A DNA stretch of 64,000 nt from Bradyrhizobium sp. Ghvi (lineage in GTDB: Bacteria > Pseudomonadota > Alphaproteobacteria > Rhizobiales > Xanthobacteraceae). Of this stretch, positions 16,775 through 25,691 are shown in pieces. The DNA is taken from the NCBI RefSeq assembly GCF_900115265.1, contig NZ_FOVU01000001.1, positions 62,001-126,000 of the forward strand, read 5' to 3'. Numbering within the stretch: position 1 is the first letter of the stretch; every line of letters begins with the position of its first letter. The position numbers were made by a program, and so were the translations under genes. The notes under the pieces are model-generated. The model was not told where the DNA came from. It ran no database searches and was given only the letters and a program-made list of their open reading frames with translations.

Positions 16775-17197
16775 ATGAACGCCATTCGTCCGGAAAAGAT
16801 CGAAGCCGCCGAGACCGAGACGGTCGACAGCAACCTTGCCGCCGTGACCGAAGTCGAGGCCGGCATCCGCGATTTCGTCCGCAACGACATCGCCTATCTG
16901 CGCCGGCCGGCCGCGACGACCACCGAGGCGCCGCCGCTCGATTCGAGCGCGGAAGCCACCGTTACCAACGTCAACTCGCTGATCCAGCGCGTCGCCGGGA
17001 CCTCGCTCGCCGAGATCGAGAATCTGATCTCCGAGCTCGAGAGCCTGCGCGACCTGCTTCATGCCGAAGGCCAGCGCGTCCAGCGCGAGATCTCGGGCTA
17101 TGCCCAGCTCAGCCAAGCCGCGATGAAGTCGACCCGTATGATCGCCGACAACGTCGCCCAGTGGAAGCGCGCCGCCGACGGCCTGCGCAACAGCTGA
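16775..17197 (+). CDS. Hypothetical cytoplasmic coiled-coil protein
   Basis: 140 residues beginning MNAIRPEKIEAAETET; AGGGGAA lies 7 bases before the ATG. No signal or membrane segment. The second half (NSLIQRVAGTSLAEIENLISELESLRDLLHAEGQRVQREISGYAQL) has heptad-like spacing and is predicted to be helical or coiled coil, followed by SQAAMKSTRMIADNVAQWKRAADGLRNS. A clear terminator follows the gene. No known function. Confidence 0.72.
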   Translation: MNAIRPEKIEAAETETVDSNLAAVTEVEAGIRDFVRNDIAYLRRPAATTTEAPPLDSSAEATVTNVNSLIQRVAGTSLAEIENLISELESLRDLLHAEGQRVQREISGYAQLSQAAMKSTRMIADNVAQWKRAADGLRNS

Positions 17198-17221
17198 TCG
17201 CGCGTATCCAAGCATCACCGG

Positions 17222-17251
17222 CCGCCGCGTCCTTGAGGGCGCGGCGGTTTT
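17222..17251 (+). terminator. Rho-independent terminator
   Basis: CCGCCGCG at 17222-17229 pairs with CGCGGCGG at 17240-17247 across a 10-base loop and is followed by TTTTGATT. It stands 24 bases after the stop of the preceding coiled-coil gene. Confidence 0.75.
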
Positions 17252-17292
17252 GATTCAGGGGCGCGATGGGCCCACGCCGTCCCTACAGGAAT

Positions 17293-17417
17293 GATGTCAT
17301 CACCCGCCTTGTGCGCAATTGCGCACTGGAGCGGGTGATCCAGTATTCCAGAGACGTCAATGATTTGAACCGAGGGGCCGCAGCGTACTGGATGCCCCGC
17401 CTTCGCGGGGCATGACA
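17293..17417. repeat. Composite palindromic repeat with GTGCGCAATTGCGCAC core
   Basis: ATCACCCGC and GCGGGTGAT (9-base arms) bracket a perfect 16-base palindrome at 17311-17326. Downstream a second hairpin, GCCCCGCcttcGCGGGGC, ends the element before CATGACAG. The core is shared with the class A repeats at 1281 and, imperfectly, 31840. The region 17252-17505 contains no convincing gene. Confidence 0.65.
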
Positions 17418-17505
17418 GTGGGTGCGGTTTGAACCCTCCGCCCTACCCCCGCGACCAAAGCCTAGCGCCCGTGCCGCCGACGGCCGGGCCTCGGGGGCAT
17501 TTCAG

Positions 17506-17643
17506 ATGGAAAGCATTCGGCCCGACACCACGGACCCGATCCCGTTGCGACCCGCGCCGAACCAGTTCGGCACCATCATGCTGCGCTTTGTCGGGATGCT
17601 GGCTGTTGCGATCGCGATTTTGGCGTTCGTCTATAGCCGCTGA
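17506..17643 (+). CDS. Tiny single-pass membrane protein
   Basis: 45 residues: a Pro/Asp-rich head (MESIRPDTTDPIPLRP) and one transmembrane helix (LRFVGMLAVAIAILAFVYS). No strong ribosome site is visible, so the start is uncertain, but the segment is conserved-looking and precedes a strong hairpin. It faces, tail to tail, another tiny membrane protein at 17711-17857. Function unknown. Confidence 0.5.
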   Translation: MESIRPDTTDPIPLRPAPNQFGTIMLRFVGMLAVAIAILAFVYSR

Positions 17644-17650
17644 TGATAGT

Positions 17651-17697
17651 GGGGCCGCGATGCGGCCCCGCGCGGAGGCCACTTCGTGGCCCCGCGG
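17651..17697. terminator. Double hairpin between convergent tiny genes
   Basis: Two back-to-back stems: GGGGCCGC-gat-GCGGCCCC at 17651-17669, and CGCGG-a-GGCCAC-ttc-GTGGCC-CCGCG at about 17671-17697. Neither has a long T-run, but they lie in the 67-base gap between two convergent genes and could terminate both. Confidence 0.55.
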
Positions 17698-17710
17698 AGT
17701 TAACGAGCGC

Positions 17711-17857
17711 TTAACGGCTCGCGTCGACAGCCGAGGCTTCCAGGGTGTAGGCGCCGTCGGCATAACCCTTCACCACCATGCCCGCGACCAGCATCACAGC
17801 CAGCGTCGCAGTCGCAAAGATGAATCCGACCAGTTTGAGTGCGCCGCGGTCTGCCAT
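17711..17857 (-). CDS. Tiny single-pass membrane protein
   Basis: 48 residues, MADRGALKLVGFIFATATLAVMLVAGMVVKG: one N-terminal transmembrane helix with a short C-terminal tail. The ribosome site GACGAGGACT directly upstream of the ATG is good, so the gene is likely real. Function unknown; conserved small membrane proteins of this size are common and usually associate with larger membrane complexes. Confidence 0.65.
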   Translation of the reverse strand: MADRGALKLVGFIFATATLAVMLVAGMVVKGYADGAYTLEASAVDASR

Positions 17858-18057
17858 AGTCCTCGTCCCCTGTACTCTGCCAATTCGTTTCAAATAGACA
17901 GCGACAGGTTCATAATTGGTTAGCAACTCGATGGTTCCGGCAGCTGCTTCGTGAGCCGCCGGCCATCTCGCGAGGCTTATGGCAGTCGCCCTGAATCGCG
18001 TCCATAGCGCGCGGGCAACACTCGCGCGCTGTTTTGGCCGTTCATCCTGGAACTGGT

Positions 18058-18537
18058 CTAACCGCCTTTGCGCATCGGCACGAAAGCGCTGGCGGTGATG
18101 GAATATACGTCCTCGCCGCGCTGGTTGGTGCCGATGGTGCGCGCGGTCAGGATGCCCCAGCCCGGACGCGAGCCAGAGGCACGCTTCTCGATGACTTCGT
18201 TGACGTAAGAGATGGTGTCGCCCGCGAGCACCGGCTTGATCCAGCGCAGGTCGCGAAAGCCCGGTGACGGCCCCCACACGGCGACTTCCTCGCCGCGGGC
18301 TGCGGCCTCGCGCGCCAGGCGTTGGCCATCGGCGACAAGCAGGCTCATGCAGGCCGAGCCGACATGCCAGCCCGAGGCAGCGAGCCCGCCGAACAGCGAG
18401 TTCTTGCCCTCTTCCTCATCGAGGTGAAAACGCTGCGGATCGAACTTTGCGGCGAATGTCTTGATGGCCTCTGGCGTGAACGTATAGCTGCCGATCTCGC
18501 GCTGCTGGCCGATCTCGATGTCCTCGAAGAACCGCAT
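18058..18537 (-). CDS. MaoC family dehydratase (second of tandem pair)
   Basis: 159-residue single hot-dog domain of the MaoC/(R)-specific enoyl-CoA hydratase family. FAAKFDPQRFHLDEEEG carries the catalytic Asp33 and His38; GWHVGSACMSLL and LRWIKPVLAGDTISYVNEVIEKR are further family blocks. Its ATG overlaps the stop of the upstream paralogue by one base (TGATG), so the two are coupled. Likely acts on acyl-CoA substrates as a homodimer or as a heterodimer with its neighbour. Confidence 0.86.
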   Translation of the reverse strand: MRFFEDIEIGQQREIGSYTFTPEAIKTFAAKFDPQRFHLDEEEGKNSLFGGLAASGWHVGSACMSLLVADGQRLAREAAARGEEVAVWGPSPGFRDLRWIKPVLAGDTISYVNEVIEKRASGSRPGWGILTARTIGTNQRGEDVYSITASAFVPMRKGG

Positions 18538-18989
18538 CAGGCCACTCCCCCGCGCCGCTCGATCAGGATCGGCGAGGTCATCTCGGCGAGCGCTTCGCCC
18601 CTGGCATTGCGCGCCGTGCATTTGAACTTGACGATGCCAAGGTTCGGCCGGCTCTTCGAGGTGCGCGCCTCGACGACATCGACATCGAGCATCAGGTCGT
18701 CGCCCGGCCTGAGCGGCGATAGCCAACGCACCTCCTCGACCCCAGGGGATCCAAGCGAAGCGGCGCGGGTGATAAACCCGTCGGCCATCATCCGCATCAT
18801 CAGCGAGCAGAGATGCCAGCCCGAGCCGGACAGGCCGTGCAGCATGCTCTTGGCCGCGGCCTCCTCGTCCAGATGCATCGGTTGCGGATCGAACTCGGCG
18901 GCGAAGGCCAGGATCTCGTCGCGGGTGACATGACGCGGGCCGAACGTTCCGTAGCGGCCGGTCGGGAAATCTTCGAATGTCAGGGTCAT
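18537..18989 (-). CDS. MaoC family dehydratase (first of tandem pair)
   Basis: 150-residue MaoC hot-dog protein. FAAEFDPQPMHLDEEAA holds the catalytic Asp34 and His39, and SGWHLCSLMMRMM plus VRWLSPLRPGDDLMLDVDVVEAR match the family. It lies immediately upstream of, and translationally coupled to, a paralogue of similar length. The opening TFEDFPTGRYGTFGPRHVTRDEI is typical. Role probably acyl-CoA hydration; the substrate is not evident from context. Confidence 0.86.
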   Translation of the reverse strand: MTLTFEDFPTGRYGTFGPRHVTRDEILAFAAEFDPQPMHLDEEAAAKSMLHGLSGSGWHLCSLMMRMMADGFITRAASLGSPGVEEVRWLSPLRPGDDLMLDVDVVEARTSKSRPNLGIVKFKCTARNARGEALAEMTSPILIERRGGVA

Positions 18990-19149
18990 GTGGGAAAAGC
19001 TTTGCGGGAAGGACAGATTGTGGCCGCACTTTGCGGCAATCTCAACCCGCCAGCTCGCATGGCTCGTGCTACATTCGGCGAGTCGGGCTGGACCTGCCTC
19101 ATTGTCTAGATGACACGGCCGGCGGCACGATCTGCCCGGGGGAAGAGAG

Positions 19150-19446
19150 ATGTTTTCATTCAGCGACCTGTTTCAATGGGACCGCTTCATCACGCCGACG
19201 ATCATCAAGACCTTCTACTGGCTGGTGATCGGCGTGATCTGCCTGTTCGGCCTCTCCGGAATCTTCGCCGGTCTCACCGCGATGGCGATCAGCCCGTTCG
19301 CCGGCTTTCTCGTCGTGCTGGAATCGATCGCGGGCGTCATCGTCGGCATCGTGTTCTCACGCATCGCCGCGGAACTGATCCTGATCGTGTTCCGCATCAA
19401 CGAGCATCTCGGCGCGATCAGGGATCAGGGCGGCGGGATGCGGTGA
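19150..19446 (+). CDS. DUF4282 domain small membrane protein
   Basis: 98 residues. The opening FSFSDLFQWDRFITPTIIKTFYWL is the DUF4282 signature (F-x-W-D-x-x-I-T-P). Two transmembrane helices follow (VIGVICLFGLSGIFAGL and FLVVLESIAGVIVGIVFSRIAAELILIVFRINEHL). A purine-rich GGGGGAAGAGAG ribosome site precedes the ATG. Function unknown; found across bacteria as a small inner-membrane protein. Confidence 0.83.
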   Translation: MFSFSDLFQWDRFITPTIIKTFYWLVIGVICLFGLSGIFAGLTAMAISPFAGFLVVLESIAGVIVGIVFSRIAAELILIVFRINEHLGAIRDQGGGMR

Positions 19447-19453
19447 GGGGGCT

Positions 19454-19558
19454 GTCATTCCGGGGCGCCTCGAAGAGGCAAGCCCGGAATCCATCAGGCC
19501 TCAGAACAAGCGGCGAGATAGATTCCGGGCTCGCGCTTCGCGCGCCCCGGAACGACAA
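19454..19558. repeat. Dispersed palindromic repeat, class A
   Basis: Starts TGTCATTCCGGGGCG and ends CGCCCCGGAACGACA, with inner AGCCCGGAATCC and GATTCCGGGCT arms that pair. It lies between the DUF4282 gene and the convergent end of ychF. Confidence 0.75.
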
Positions 19559-19561
19559 GAC

Positions 19562-20659
19562 TTACGTATTAAACCGGAAATGCATCACGTCGCCGTCGGC
19601 CACGACGTATTCCTTGCCTTCGAGGCGCAGCTTGCCGGCATCGCGGGCGCCGGCTTCGCCGTTGAACGCGACGTAATCGTCAAAGGCAATCGTCTCGGCG
19701 CGAATGAAGCCTTTCTCGAAGTCGGTGTGGATCACACCGGCCGCGCCCGGCGCCTTGGTGCCGCGATAGATGGTCCAAGCGCGTGCTTCCTTCGGCCCGA
19801 CAGTGAAATAAGTGATGAGGTCGAGCAGCTTGTAGCCGGCGCGGATCAGGCGGTCGAGTCCGGCCTCTTCGAGGCCCAGTGTCTCCAGGAAGTCGGCGCG
19901 CTCCTCGCGCGAGATGGTGGCGATCTCGGATTCGATCTTGGCGGAGATGACGACGGCGACGGCGCCTTCCTTGGCCGCCTGCTCCTGCACGGCCTTCGAG
20001 AACGCATTGCCTGTAGCGGCCGAGCCTTCCTCGACGTTGCAGACATAGAGCACGGGCTTGGACGACAACAGGCCGAGCATGCCGAAGGCGCGCTCCTCCT
20101 CCGGCTTGCGCTCGACGAGGCGCGCGGGCTTGCCTTCGCGCAGCAGCACCAGCGTGCGGTTGACGAGGTCGAGCTGCTCCTTGGCGTCCTTGTCGTTGCC
20201 CTTGGCCTTCTTGGTGAGGTTGTCGACGCGCTTCTCGAGGCTGTCGAGGTCGGCGAGCATCAGCTCGGTCTCGATGGTCTCGATGTCGGCGAGCGGGGCG
20301 ATCTTGCCCTCGACATGGGTGATATCGGAATCTTCGAAGCAGCGCACCACATGCGCGATGGCGTCGACCTCGCGGATGTTGGCGAGGAACTGGTTGCCGA
20401 GGCCTTCGCCCTTGGAGGCGCCGCGCACGAGACCGGCGATGTCGACGAAGGTCAGCCGGGTCGGAATGATCTGGCCCGACTTGGCGATCGCCGCGAGCTT
20501 GTCGAGCCGCGGATCGGGCACGGCGACTTCGCCGACATTCGGCTCAATGGTGCAGAACGGATAGTTGGCCGCCTGCGCCGCGGCCGTCTCGGTCAGGGCG
20601 TTGAACAAGGTCGACTTGCCGACATTGGGCAATCCGACGATTCCGCATTTGAATCCCAT
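19562..20659 (-). CDS. ychF: Ribosome-associated P-loop ATPase YchF (OLA1 family)
   Basis: 365 residues, the full family length. G1 is [17 protein letters not shown]; the G4 position has NVEE instead of NKxD, which gives this Obg-family protein its preference for ATP over GTP. A coiled-coil insert ([20 protein letters not shown]) and the C-terminal TGS domain ([33 protein letters not shown]...FIRAETI) complete the structure. It binds ribosomes and modulates the oxidative-stress response in other bacteria. pth lies just upstream across a class B repeat, a gene order common in proteobacteria. Confidence 0.96.
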   Translation of the reverse strand: MGFKCGIVGLPNVGKSTLFNALTETAAAQAANYPFCTIEPNVGEVAVPDPRLDKLAAIAKSGQIIPTRLTFVDIAGLVRGASKGEGLGNQFLANIREVDAIAHVVRCFEDSDITHVEGKIAPLADIETIETELMLADLDSLEKRVDNLTKKAKGNDKDAKEQLDLVNRTLVLLREGKPARLVERKPEEERAFGMLGLLSSKPVLYVCNVEEGSAATGNAFSKAVQEQAAKEGAVAVVISAKIESEIATISREERADFLETLGLEEAGLDRLIRAGYKLLDLITYFTVGPKEARAWTIYRGTKAPGAAGVIHTDFEKGFIRAETIAFDDYVAFNGEAGARDAGKLRLEGKEYVVADGDVMHFRFNT

Positions 20660-20680
20660 CGTGTCCTCTAACGCAGTGCG

Positions 20681-20820
20681 TAGGGTGGGTTAGCCCTGCA
20701 GATGCCGAAGCGCATCTGCTCGGCGTAAACCACCAATTTTCCGGTCGTGACGTGGTGGGTTACGCCTTTCACCTTCGCTGATCGAAGCTTCGGCGGACGT
20801 GGTCCGGCTAACCCACCCTA
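20681..20820. repeat. Dispersed palindromic repeat, class B (long form)
   Basis: TAGGGTGGGTTA at 20681 and its complement TAACCCACCCTA ending at 20820 frame a 140-base element with internal GCGCATCTGCTCGGCG and GGTGGGTTACGCC segments. The outer TAG on the minus strand is the stop codon of pth. Confidence 0.78.
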
Positions 20821-21414
20821 CTCCTTGTCGTCCTTCAAAAATCCCTTCGCCTGCATCGCAAGATGCACCCTGTTGGCGAAGGTCGCGTCCGTGCCCTTGG
20901 CGATCAGGGGGGCGTGCTCGGCGACCGCGTCGCACAGCGTCGTCACCCACTCATTGTCGGCCTTGGCGAAGTCCGACAGGACATGGCCGTGCACCATCTC
21001 CTTGACGCCGGGATGACCGATGCCGAGCCTGACGCGGCGATAGTCGTTGCCGATATGCGCGGAGATCGAGCGCAGGCCGTTGTGGCCGGCGATGCCGCCG
21101 CCGATCTTCACCCGCACCTTGCCCGGGGGAAGCTCGAGCTCGTCGTGAAACACCGTGGTGTCACCTGGCGCGATCTTGAAGAAGCTCGCCGCTTCCTGAA
21201 CGCTGCGGCCGGACTCGTTCATGTAGGTCGTCGGCTTGAGCAGGACCACCCGCTCGGTGCCGAGCGTGCCTTCCGAAGTCTCGCCCTGAAACCTGCGGCG
21301 CCATGGTGCGAAACCATGACGCCGCGCGATCTCGTCGACGGCCATGAAGCCGATATTGTGCCGGTTACGTGCGTATTTCGCGCCGGGATTGCCGAGCCCA
21401 ACAAAGAGTCGCAT
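20818..21414 (-). CDS. pth: Peptidyl-tRNA hydrolase
   Basis: 198 residues; releases tRNA from prematurely terminated peptidyl-tRNA. The N-terminal [20 protein letters not shown] includes the catalytic His (position 20 region), [14 protein letters not shown] holds the conserved Asn/Met site, and [29 protein letters not shown] has the catalytic-site Asp and GGGxxGHNGL motif. Its TAG stop codon is supplied by the terminus of the class B repeat. It is downstream of rplY, separated by about 60 bases, probably in one operon. Confidence 0.96.
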   Translation of the reverse strand: MRLFVGLGNPGAKYARNRHNIGFMAVDEIARRHGFAPWRRRFQGETSEGTLGTERVVLLKPTTYMNESGRSVQEAASFFKIAPGDTTVFHDELELPPGKVRVKIGGGIAGHNGLRSISAHIGNDYRRVRLGIGHPGVKEMVHGHVLSDFAKADNEWVTTLCDAVAEHAPLIAKGTDATFANRVHLAMQAKGFLKDDKE

Positions 21415-21474
21415 GACGCGGCGCGCCCCTCGGCCAGCGCGTGATCAGGGATCACGCACCAGCTCTTTGAGAGA

Positions 21475-22203
21475 TTACTTCTTCTTCTCGCCGCCGGCCG
21501 GAGCCTTGGCCGCCGCTGCCGGAGCCGCAGCGCCCGCAGCCGGAGCCGCAGCACCTGCCGCCGGAGCAGCCGCGCCAGCCGCCGGAGCCGCGCCACCAGC
21601 AGCAGCCGCAGCTGCGGCCTTCTGCTCTTCGGCGTAGCCGGACGGCGGCACGATGGTGACGAGGGTCGCGTCCTCGCGGGTCAGCGCCTTGACGCCGGCC
21701 GGAAGCTTGACGTCCGACAGATGCAGCGAGTGACCGATTTCCAGCGCGCCGACGTCGGCCTCGATGTATTGCGGAATGCTCTCGACGCCGCATTCCAGCT
21801 CGATCGCATGGGCGACGATGTTGACGGTGCCGCCGCGCTTCACGCCCGGAGACGTTTCCGCCTTCACGACATGCAGGGGAACGCTGATGCGGATGGTGGC
21901 GCCTTCGCCGAGACGCATGAAGTCGACGTGGATCGGGAAATCCTTGACCGGATCGAGGTGGTAGTCGCGCGGAATCACGCGATGCTTCTTGCCCTCGAGG
22001 TCGATGTCCACCAGCGTGGTCAGGAACCGGCCGGCAAGGATGCGCTGGCGCAGTTCACGATCTTCGATCGAGATCGTCAGCGGGGGCTGGTTGTTACCAT
22101 AGATCACTCCGGGCACTCTGCCGGCGCGACGCTCAGCCCGGGCGGCCCCCTTGCCGCTCTTCGGACGTGCGGTCGCCTTCAATTCCTTGACGGTCGTCGC
22201 CAT
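21475..22203 (-). CDS. rplY: 50S ribosomal protein L25/general stress protein Ctc with Ala-Pro-Gly repeat tail
   Basis: 242 residues. The N-terminal 95 residues are the 5S-rRNA-binding L25 domain (TARPKSGKGAARAERRAGRVPGVIYG), followed by the TL5/Ctc C-terminal beta domain to about residue 190. The last 50 residues are a low-complexity tail made of repeated GAAAPAA units ending GGEKKK, encoded by a tandem repeat (about 21500-21605). Such tails vary in copy number between strains. It heads the rplY-pth operon. Confidence 0.95.
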   Translation of the reverse strand: MATTVKELKATARPKSGKGAARAERRAGRVPGVIYGNNQPPLTISIEDRELRQRILAGRFLTTLVDIDLEGKKHRVIPRDYHLDPVKDFPIHVDFMRLGEGATIRISVPLHVVKAETSPGVKRGGTVNIVAHAIELECGVESIPQYIEADVGALEIGHSLHLSDVKLPAGVKALTREDATLVTIVPPSGYAEEQKAAAAAAAGGAAPAAGAAAPAAGAAAPAAGAAAPAAAAKAPAGGEKKK

Positions 22204-22380
22204 AGTCTAAGTCCTTGTTTTTGCAAAAGTTAATGGGCCGCAAGGCGGCCCATGGCGTACGCCGCAGCAAGCCTCCAGGGGTGCGGGGGCCGCGGACGTG
22301 GCGGGCTTTTACCCGGAAGATGCGGAAATGACAAGGAAATGCGGGGACTTTTTGCGGGGGCCGGTATGGCCCGGAACACC

Positions 22381-22506
22381 GTCATGGCCGGGCTTGTCCC
22401 GGCCGTCCACGCATTGCGGGGTGGCAGGATAGACGTGGATGCCCGGGCCTTCGCCTCGCCGAAGCGGCTTCGGCCGCGCAGGCGGGACAGGCCCGGGCAT
22501 GACGAC
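22381..22506. repeat. Dispersed palindromic repeat, class C (ATGGCCGGGCTTGTCCCGGCC type)
   Basis: GTCATGGCCGGGCTTGTCCCGGCC at the left and GGCCCGGGCATGACGAC at the right, enclosing GTGGATGCCCGGGCC. Related elements lie at 32117-32202, 51814-51896 and, as a short form, 61049-61072. It fills most of the 304-base gap between rplY and ubiK. Confidence 0.72.
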
Positions 22507-22507
22507 C

Positions 22508-22768
22508 TCAGCTAGTGGCCCCGCCGAGCTTGGCCTCGAGCGCGGCGATGCGCGCCTTGAGGGCCTCGTTCTCCTCGCGCGCCAGGCGGGCCATGTCCTT
22601 GACCGCCTCGAACTCCTCGCGCTTGACCAGATCCATGTCGCGCAGGAATTTCTCTGCCTGGTTGCGCATGACCGTGTCGAACTCGCGCTTGACACCCTGG
22701 GCCGCACCGGCAGCATCGTTCATCATGCGGCCGATCTCGTCGAAAAACCGGTTGGTGGTCTGGGTCAT
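22508..22768 (-). CDS. ubiK: UbiK/BMFP accessory factor (ubiquinone biosynthesis)
   Basis: 86 residues, MTQTTNRFFDEIGRMMNDAAGAAQGVKREFDTVMRNQAEKFLRDMDLVKREEFEAVKDMARLAREENEALKARIAALEAKL. It has the amphipathic N-terminal helix, basic middle and C-terminal trimeric coiled coil of the BMFP/UbiK family. Known members promote ubiquinone biosynthesis with UbiJ and interact with membranes. Normal length. It is divergent from the dienelactone hydrolase gene. Confidence 0.85.
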   Translation of the reverse strand: MTQTTNRFFDEIGRMMNDAAGAAQGVKREFDTVMRNQAEKFLRDMDLVKREEFEAVKDMARLAREENEALKARIAALEAKLGGATS

Positions 22769-22962
22769 GTCGGTCTCCTGATCGGTCTCTTTGTCGCCTC
22801 TTGGCGGCCCCGATAAACTTTGCGCGAACGCGCGAAAAGACAATGGCAATCCGCGGTGAGAGGTTCAAGGGCCGCGCGGCGGTATCCTTGTCATGGCCCG
22901 GTTTCCTTGCAATCGTATTCAACGTCCCTGCATAACAAGAATCACAAGGCGGAACGCACGAC

Positions 22963-23700
22963 ATGATCGAGCAGCAGATCGCAATTCCCACCAACGACGG
23001 CCACACCGCTACCTTCATCGTCCATCCCGAGCGGGGCGGACCGTTTCCGGTCATCCTGTTCTACATGGACGCACCGGCGATCCGCGAGGAGCTGCGCGAC
23101 ATGGCGCGCCGGCTCGCGACCTCAGGCTATTACGTGATGCTGCCGAACCTCTATTACCGCTCCGGCGTGATGGAGCTCGGTGCACTGCCGGCCGACCCGA
23201 ACGCGCCGGAGCGCAAGCGTATGTTCGCACTGATGGGCTCGCTCACGATTCCCATGATCATGGACGACACCCATGCGCTGCTCACCTATGCCGAGGGCCA
23301 GGCTGCCGCGGACACTGAAATCGTCGGCACCGTCGGCTATTGCATGAGCGGGCGGTACGCCATCAACGCCGCCACGCATTTCCCTGACAGCGTCAAGGCC
23401 GCCGCCTCGATCTATGGTGTGCAGCTCGCGACCGACCAGGCCGACAGCCCGCATCTCGCGGCAGGCAAGACCAAGGCCGAGCTCTATTTCGCCTGCGCCG
23501 AGACCGATGTCTACGCGCCGCCGGAGATTATCGAGAAGGTCAAGGATGGCATGAAAGGCGCAAAGGCCGAGGTCGAGATCTATCCCGGCACCCATCACGG
23601 CTTCGCATTCCCCAAGCGCCCGGTCTATGACCGCGACGCTGCCGAGCGGCATTGGGAGCGTCTGCTGGCGCTCTATCGCCGCAATCTCGTCCAGCAATAG
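22963..23700 (+). CDS. Dienelactone hydrolase family protein
   Basis: 245-residue alpha/beta hydrolase. The nucleophile is a Cys in GYCMSG, with Asp in ETDVYAPPE and His in GTHHGFAFP, matching the Cys-Asp-His triad of dienelactone hydrolases. [17 protein letters not shown] is the typical lid region. It may hydrolyse lactones or esters in aromatic-compound breakdown, but no catabolic genes are nearby. It ends nine bases before lgt. Confidence 0.87.
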   Translation: MIEQQIAIPTNDGHTATFIVHPERGGPFPVILFYMDAPAIREELRDMARRLATSGYYVMLPNLYYRSGVMELGALPADPNAPERKRMFALMGSLTIPMIMDDTHALLTYAEGQAAADTEIVGTVGYCMSGRYAINAATHFPDSVKAAASIYGVQLATDQADSPHLAAGKTKAELYFACAETDVYAPPEIIEKVKDGMKGAKAEVEIYPGTHHGFAFPKRPVYDRDAAERHWERLLALYRRNLVQQ

Positions 23701-23708
23701 CAGGCACG

Positions 23709-24551
23709 ATGCCCCTTCTGCTCATCGACTTTCCATCGTTCAGCCCGATCGCACTCCAAATCGGACCGTTCGCGATCCGCTGGTACGCGCTCGGGTATAT
23801 CTGTGGGATCACGATTGGATGGCTCTATGCGCGCTCGCTGTTGAAGAACGAGCGCCTGTGGGGCGGACCGGCGCCGATCTCGCTGGTCCAGATCGACGAC
23901 TTCATCCTGTGGGTGACGCTCGGCATCATCGTCGGCGGCCGCACCGGTTACGTGCTGTTTTATAATTTGCCCTTCTTCGTCGAGCATCCGGCCGCCATCT
24001 TCAAATTGTGGGAGGGCGGCATGTCGTTCCACGGCGGCTTCCTGGGCTGTGTCGTGGCGGTGATGTGGTTCGCGCGGAAGAACGGCATTTCGATCCTGTC
24101 GCTCGGCGACATCACCTGCGGCGTCGCGCCGATCGGTATTTTCCTGGTGCGACTGACCAACTTCATCAATGGGGAGCTGTGGGGCCGCGCTGCCGACCCG
24201 AGCCTGCCTTGGGCCATGATTTTCCCATCCGGCGGCGACGTGCCGCGCCATCCGAGCCAGCTTTACGAGGCGGGCATGGAGGGCGTCCTGCTGTTCACCG
24301 TGCTCGCGGTGATGATCCGCTTCGGCGCCTTGAAGCGGCCGGGCCTCATCCTCGGCAGCTTCATCCTGATCTACGGGCTGACCCGCATCATCGGCGAACA
24401 TTTCCGCGAGCCGGACGTCCAGCTCGGCTACCTCTGGGGCGGATTAACCATGGGCATGCTGTTGTCGATCCCGATGCTTATTGTCGGCGGCGTACTTATT
24501 GTATTGGCAGCGCGGCGCGGTGCGCCGAAACCCGCAAGGGCCGTTCGTTAA
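23709..24551 (+). CDS. lgt: Prolipoprotein diacylglyceryl transferase
   Basis: 280-residue polytopic inner-membrane enzyme that attaches diacylglycerol to the lipobox Cys of prolipoproteins, the first step of lipoprotein maturation. The start is [15 protein letters not shown] at 23709. Diagnostic blocks: [33 protein letters not shown] (catalytic His), [13 protein letters not shown] (essential Arg) and the periplasmic [12 protein letters not shown]. It is first of a lgt-methyltransferase-pgeF operon; lspA, the next maturation enzyme, is elsewhere in the window. Confidence 0.96.
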   Translation: MPLLLIDFPSFSPIALQIGPFAIRWYALGYICGITIGWLYARSLLKNERLWGGPAPISLVQIDDFILWVTLGIIVGGRTGYVLFYNLPFFVEHPAAIFKLWEGGMSFHGGFLGCVVAVMWFARKNGISILSLGDITCGVAPIGIFLVRLTNFINGELWGRAADPSLPWAMIFPSGGDVPRHPSQLYEAGMEGVLLFTVLAVMIRFGALKRPGLILGSFILIYGLTRIIGEHFREPDVQLGYLWGGLTMGMLLSIPMLIVGGVLIVLAARRGAPKPARAVR

Positions 24552-24572
24552 TTCATTTCGAGAAAGCACGCC

Positions 24573-25691
24573 GTGACCGAACAGCCGCTCCTCAACGAGA
24601 TCAAGGCACTGATCAAATCCTCAGGCCCGATGCCGGTCTGGCGATACATGGAGACGTGCCTGATGCATCCGCGCTACGGCTATTACGTCTCGCGTGATCC
24701 CTTGGGACGTGAAGGCGACTTCACCACCGCGCCCGAAGTCAGCCAGATGTTCGGCGAGCTCTTGGGCCTGTGGACCGCCTCGGTGTGGAAACAGATGGGC
24801 TCTCCCCCATTCTTGCGGCTGATCGAACTCGGCCCCGGTCGCGGCACCATGATGGCGGATGCGTTGCGTGCGCTGCGCGTGCTGCCGCCGCTCTATCAGG
24901 CGCTTCACATCCACATGGTCGAGGTCAATCCCGTCCTGCGCGAGCGGCAGAGTGCGACATTGTCGGGCGTGCGCAACAACATCGCCTGGCACGACAGCAT
25001 CGACGACGTGCCCGAGGGACCGAGTGTCATCCTCGCCAACGAATATTTCGACGTGCTGCCGATCCACCAGATGGTGAAACGCGAAAGCGGCTGGCACGAG
25101 CGGGTGATCGAGATCGATCCCAACGGCAAGCTCCAGTTCGGTGCGGCGGCCGAACCGACGCCGCGCTTCGACGTGCTGCTGCCGCCCCTGGTCCGCGCGG
25201 CTCCTGTCGGCGCCGTGTTCGAGTGGCGGCCCGATACGGAGATCATGAAGCTCGCCACGCGCGTGCGCGACCAGGACGGTGCCGCGCTGATCATCGACTA
25301 CGGCCATTTGCGCAGCGATGCCGGCGACACGTTTCAGGCCATCGCACGCCACTCCTTCACCGATCCCTTGAAGGCGCCGGGTCAGGCCGACGTCACCGCC
25401 CATGTCGACTTCCAGGCGCTCGCGCGTGCAGCCGAAGATGTCGGCGCGCGCGTACACGGTCCGGTGACGCAAGGCGACTTCCTCAAGCGCGTCGGCATCG
25501 ACACCCGCGCGGCGGCGTTGATGCAGAAGGCGACGCCGGAGGTCGCCACCGACATTTCCGTGGCGCTGAAGCGATTGACCGATACGGGACGCAGCGGCAT
25601 GGGCGCGATGTTCAAGGTGCTCGGCATCTCCGAGCCTCGGCTGACGGGCCTTGCAGGCCTCAGCGATCTCGAACAGGCCGGAGGCCATTGA
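24573..25691 (+). CDS. SAM-dependent methyltransferase, MidA/NDUFAF7 family
   Basis: 372 residues starting at a GTG. The family motif MRYGYY-like MHPRYGYYVSRDPLGREGDFTTAPEVSQMFGELLG is at the N-terminus, followed by LIELGPGRGTMMADALRAL (SAM-binding GxGxG) and NEYFDVLPIHQMV. The mitochondrial relative NDUFAF7 dimethylates an arginine of a complex I subunit, so a role in NADH dehydrogenase assembly is plausible here. Its TGA overlaps the ATG of pgeF (TGATG). Confidence 0.88.
   Translation: MTEQPLLNEIKALIKSSGPMPVWRYMETCLMHPRYGYYVSRDPLGREGDFTTAPEVSQMFGELLGLWTASVWKQMGSPPFLRLIELGPGRGTMMADALRALRVLPPLYQALHIHMVEVNPVLRERQSATLSGVRNNIAWHDSIDDVPEGPSVILANEYFDVLPIHQMVKRESGWHERVIEIDPNGKLQFGAAAEPTPRFDVLLPPLVRAAPVGAVFEWRPDTEIMKLATRVRDQDGAALIIDYGHLRSDAGDTFQAIARHSFTDPLKAPGQADVTAHVDFQALARAAEDVGARVHGPVTQGDFLKRVGIDTRAAALMQKATPEVATDISVALKRLTDTGRSGMGAMFKVLGISEPRLTGLAGLSDLEQAGGH

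Noticed and set aside
17700..17714. TTAA-N7-TTAA match at 17700
   Set aside because: It overlaps the 3' end and stop codon of a small gene rather than a promoter; most likely chance.
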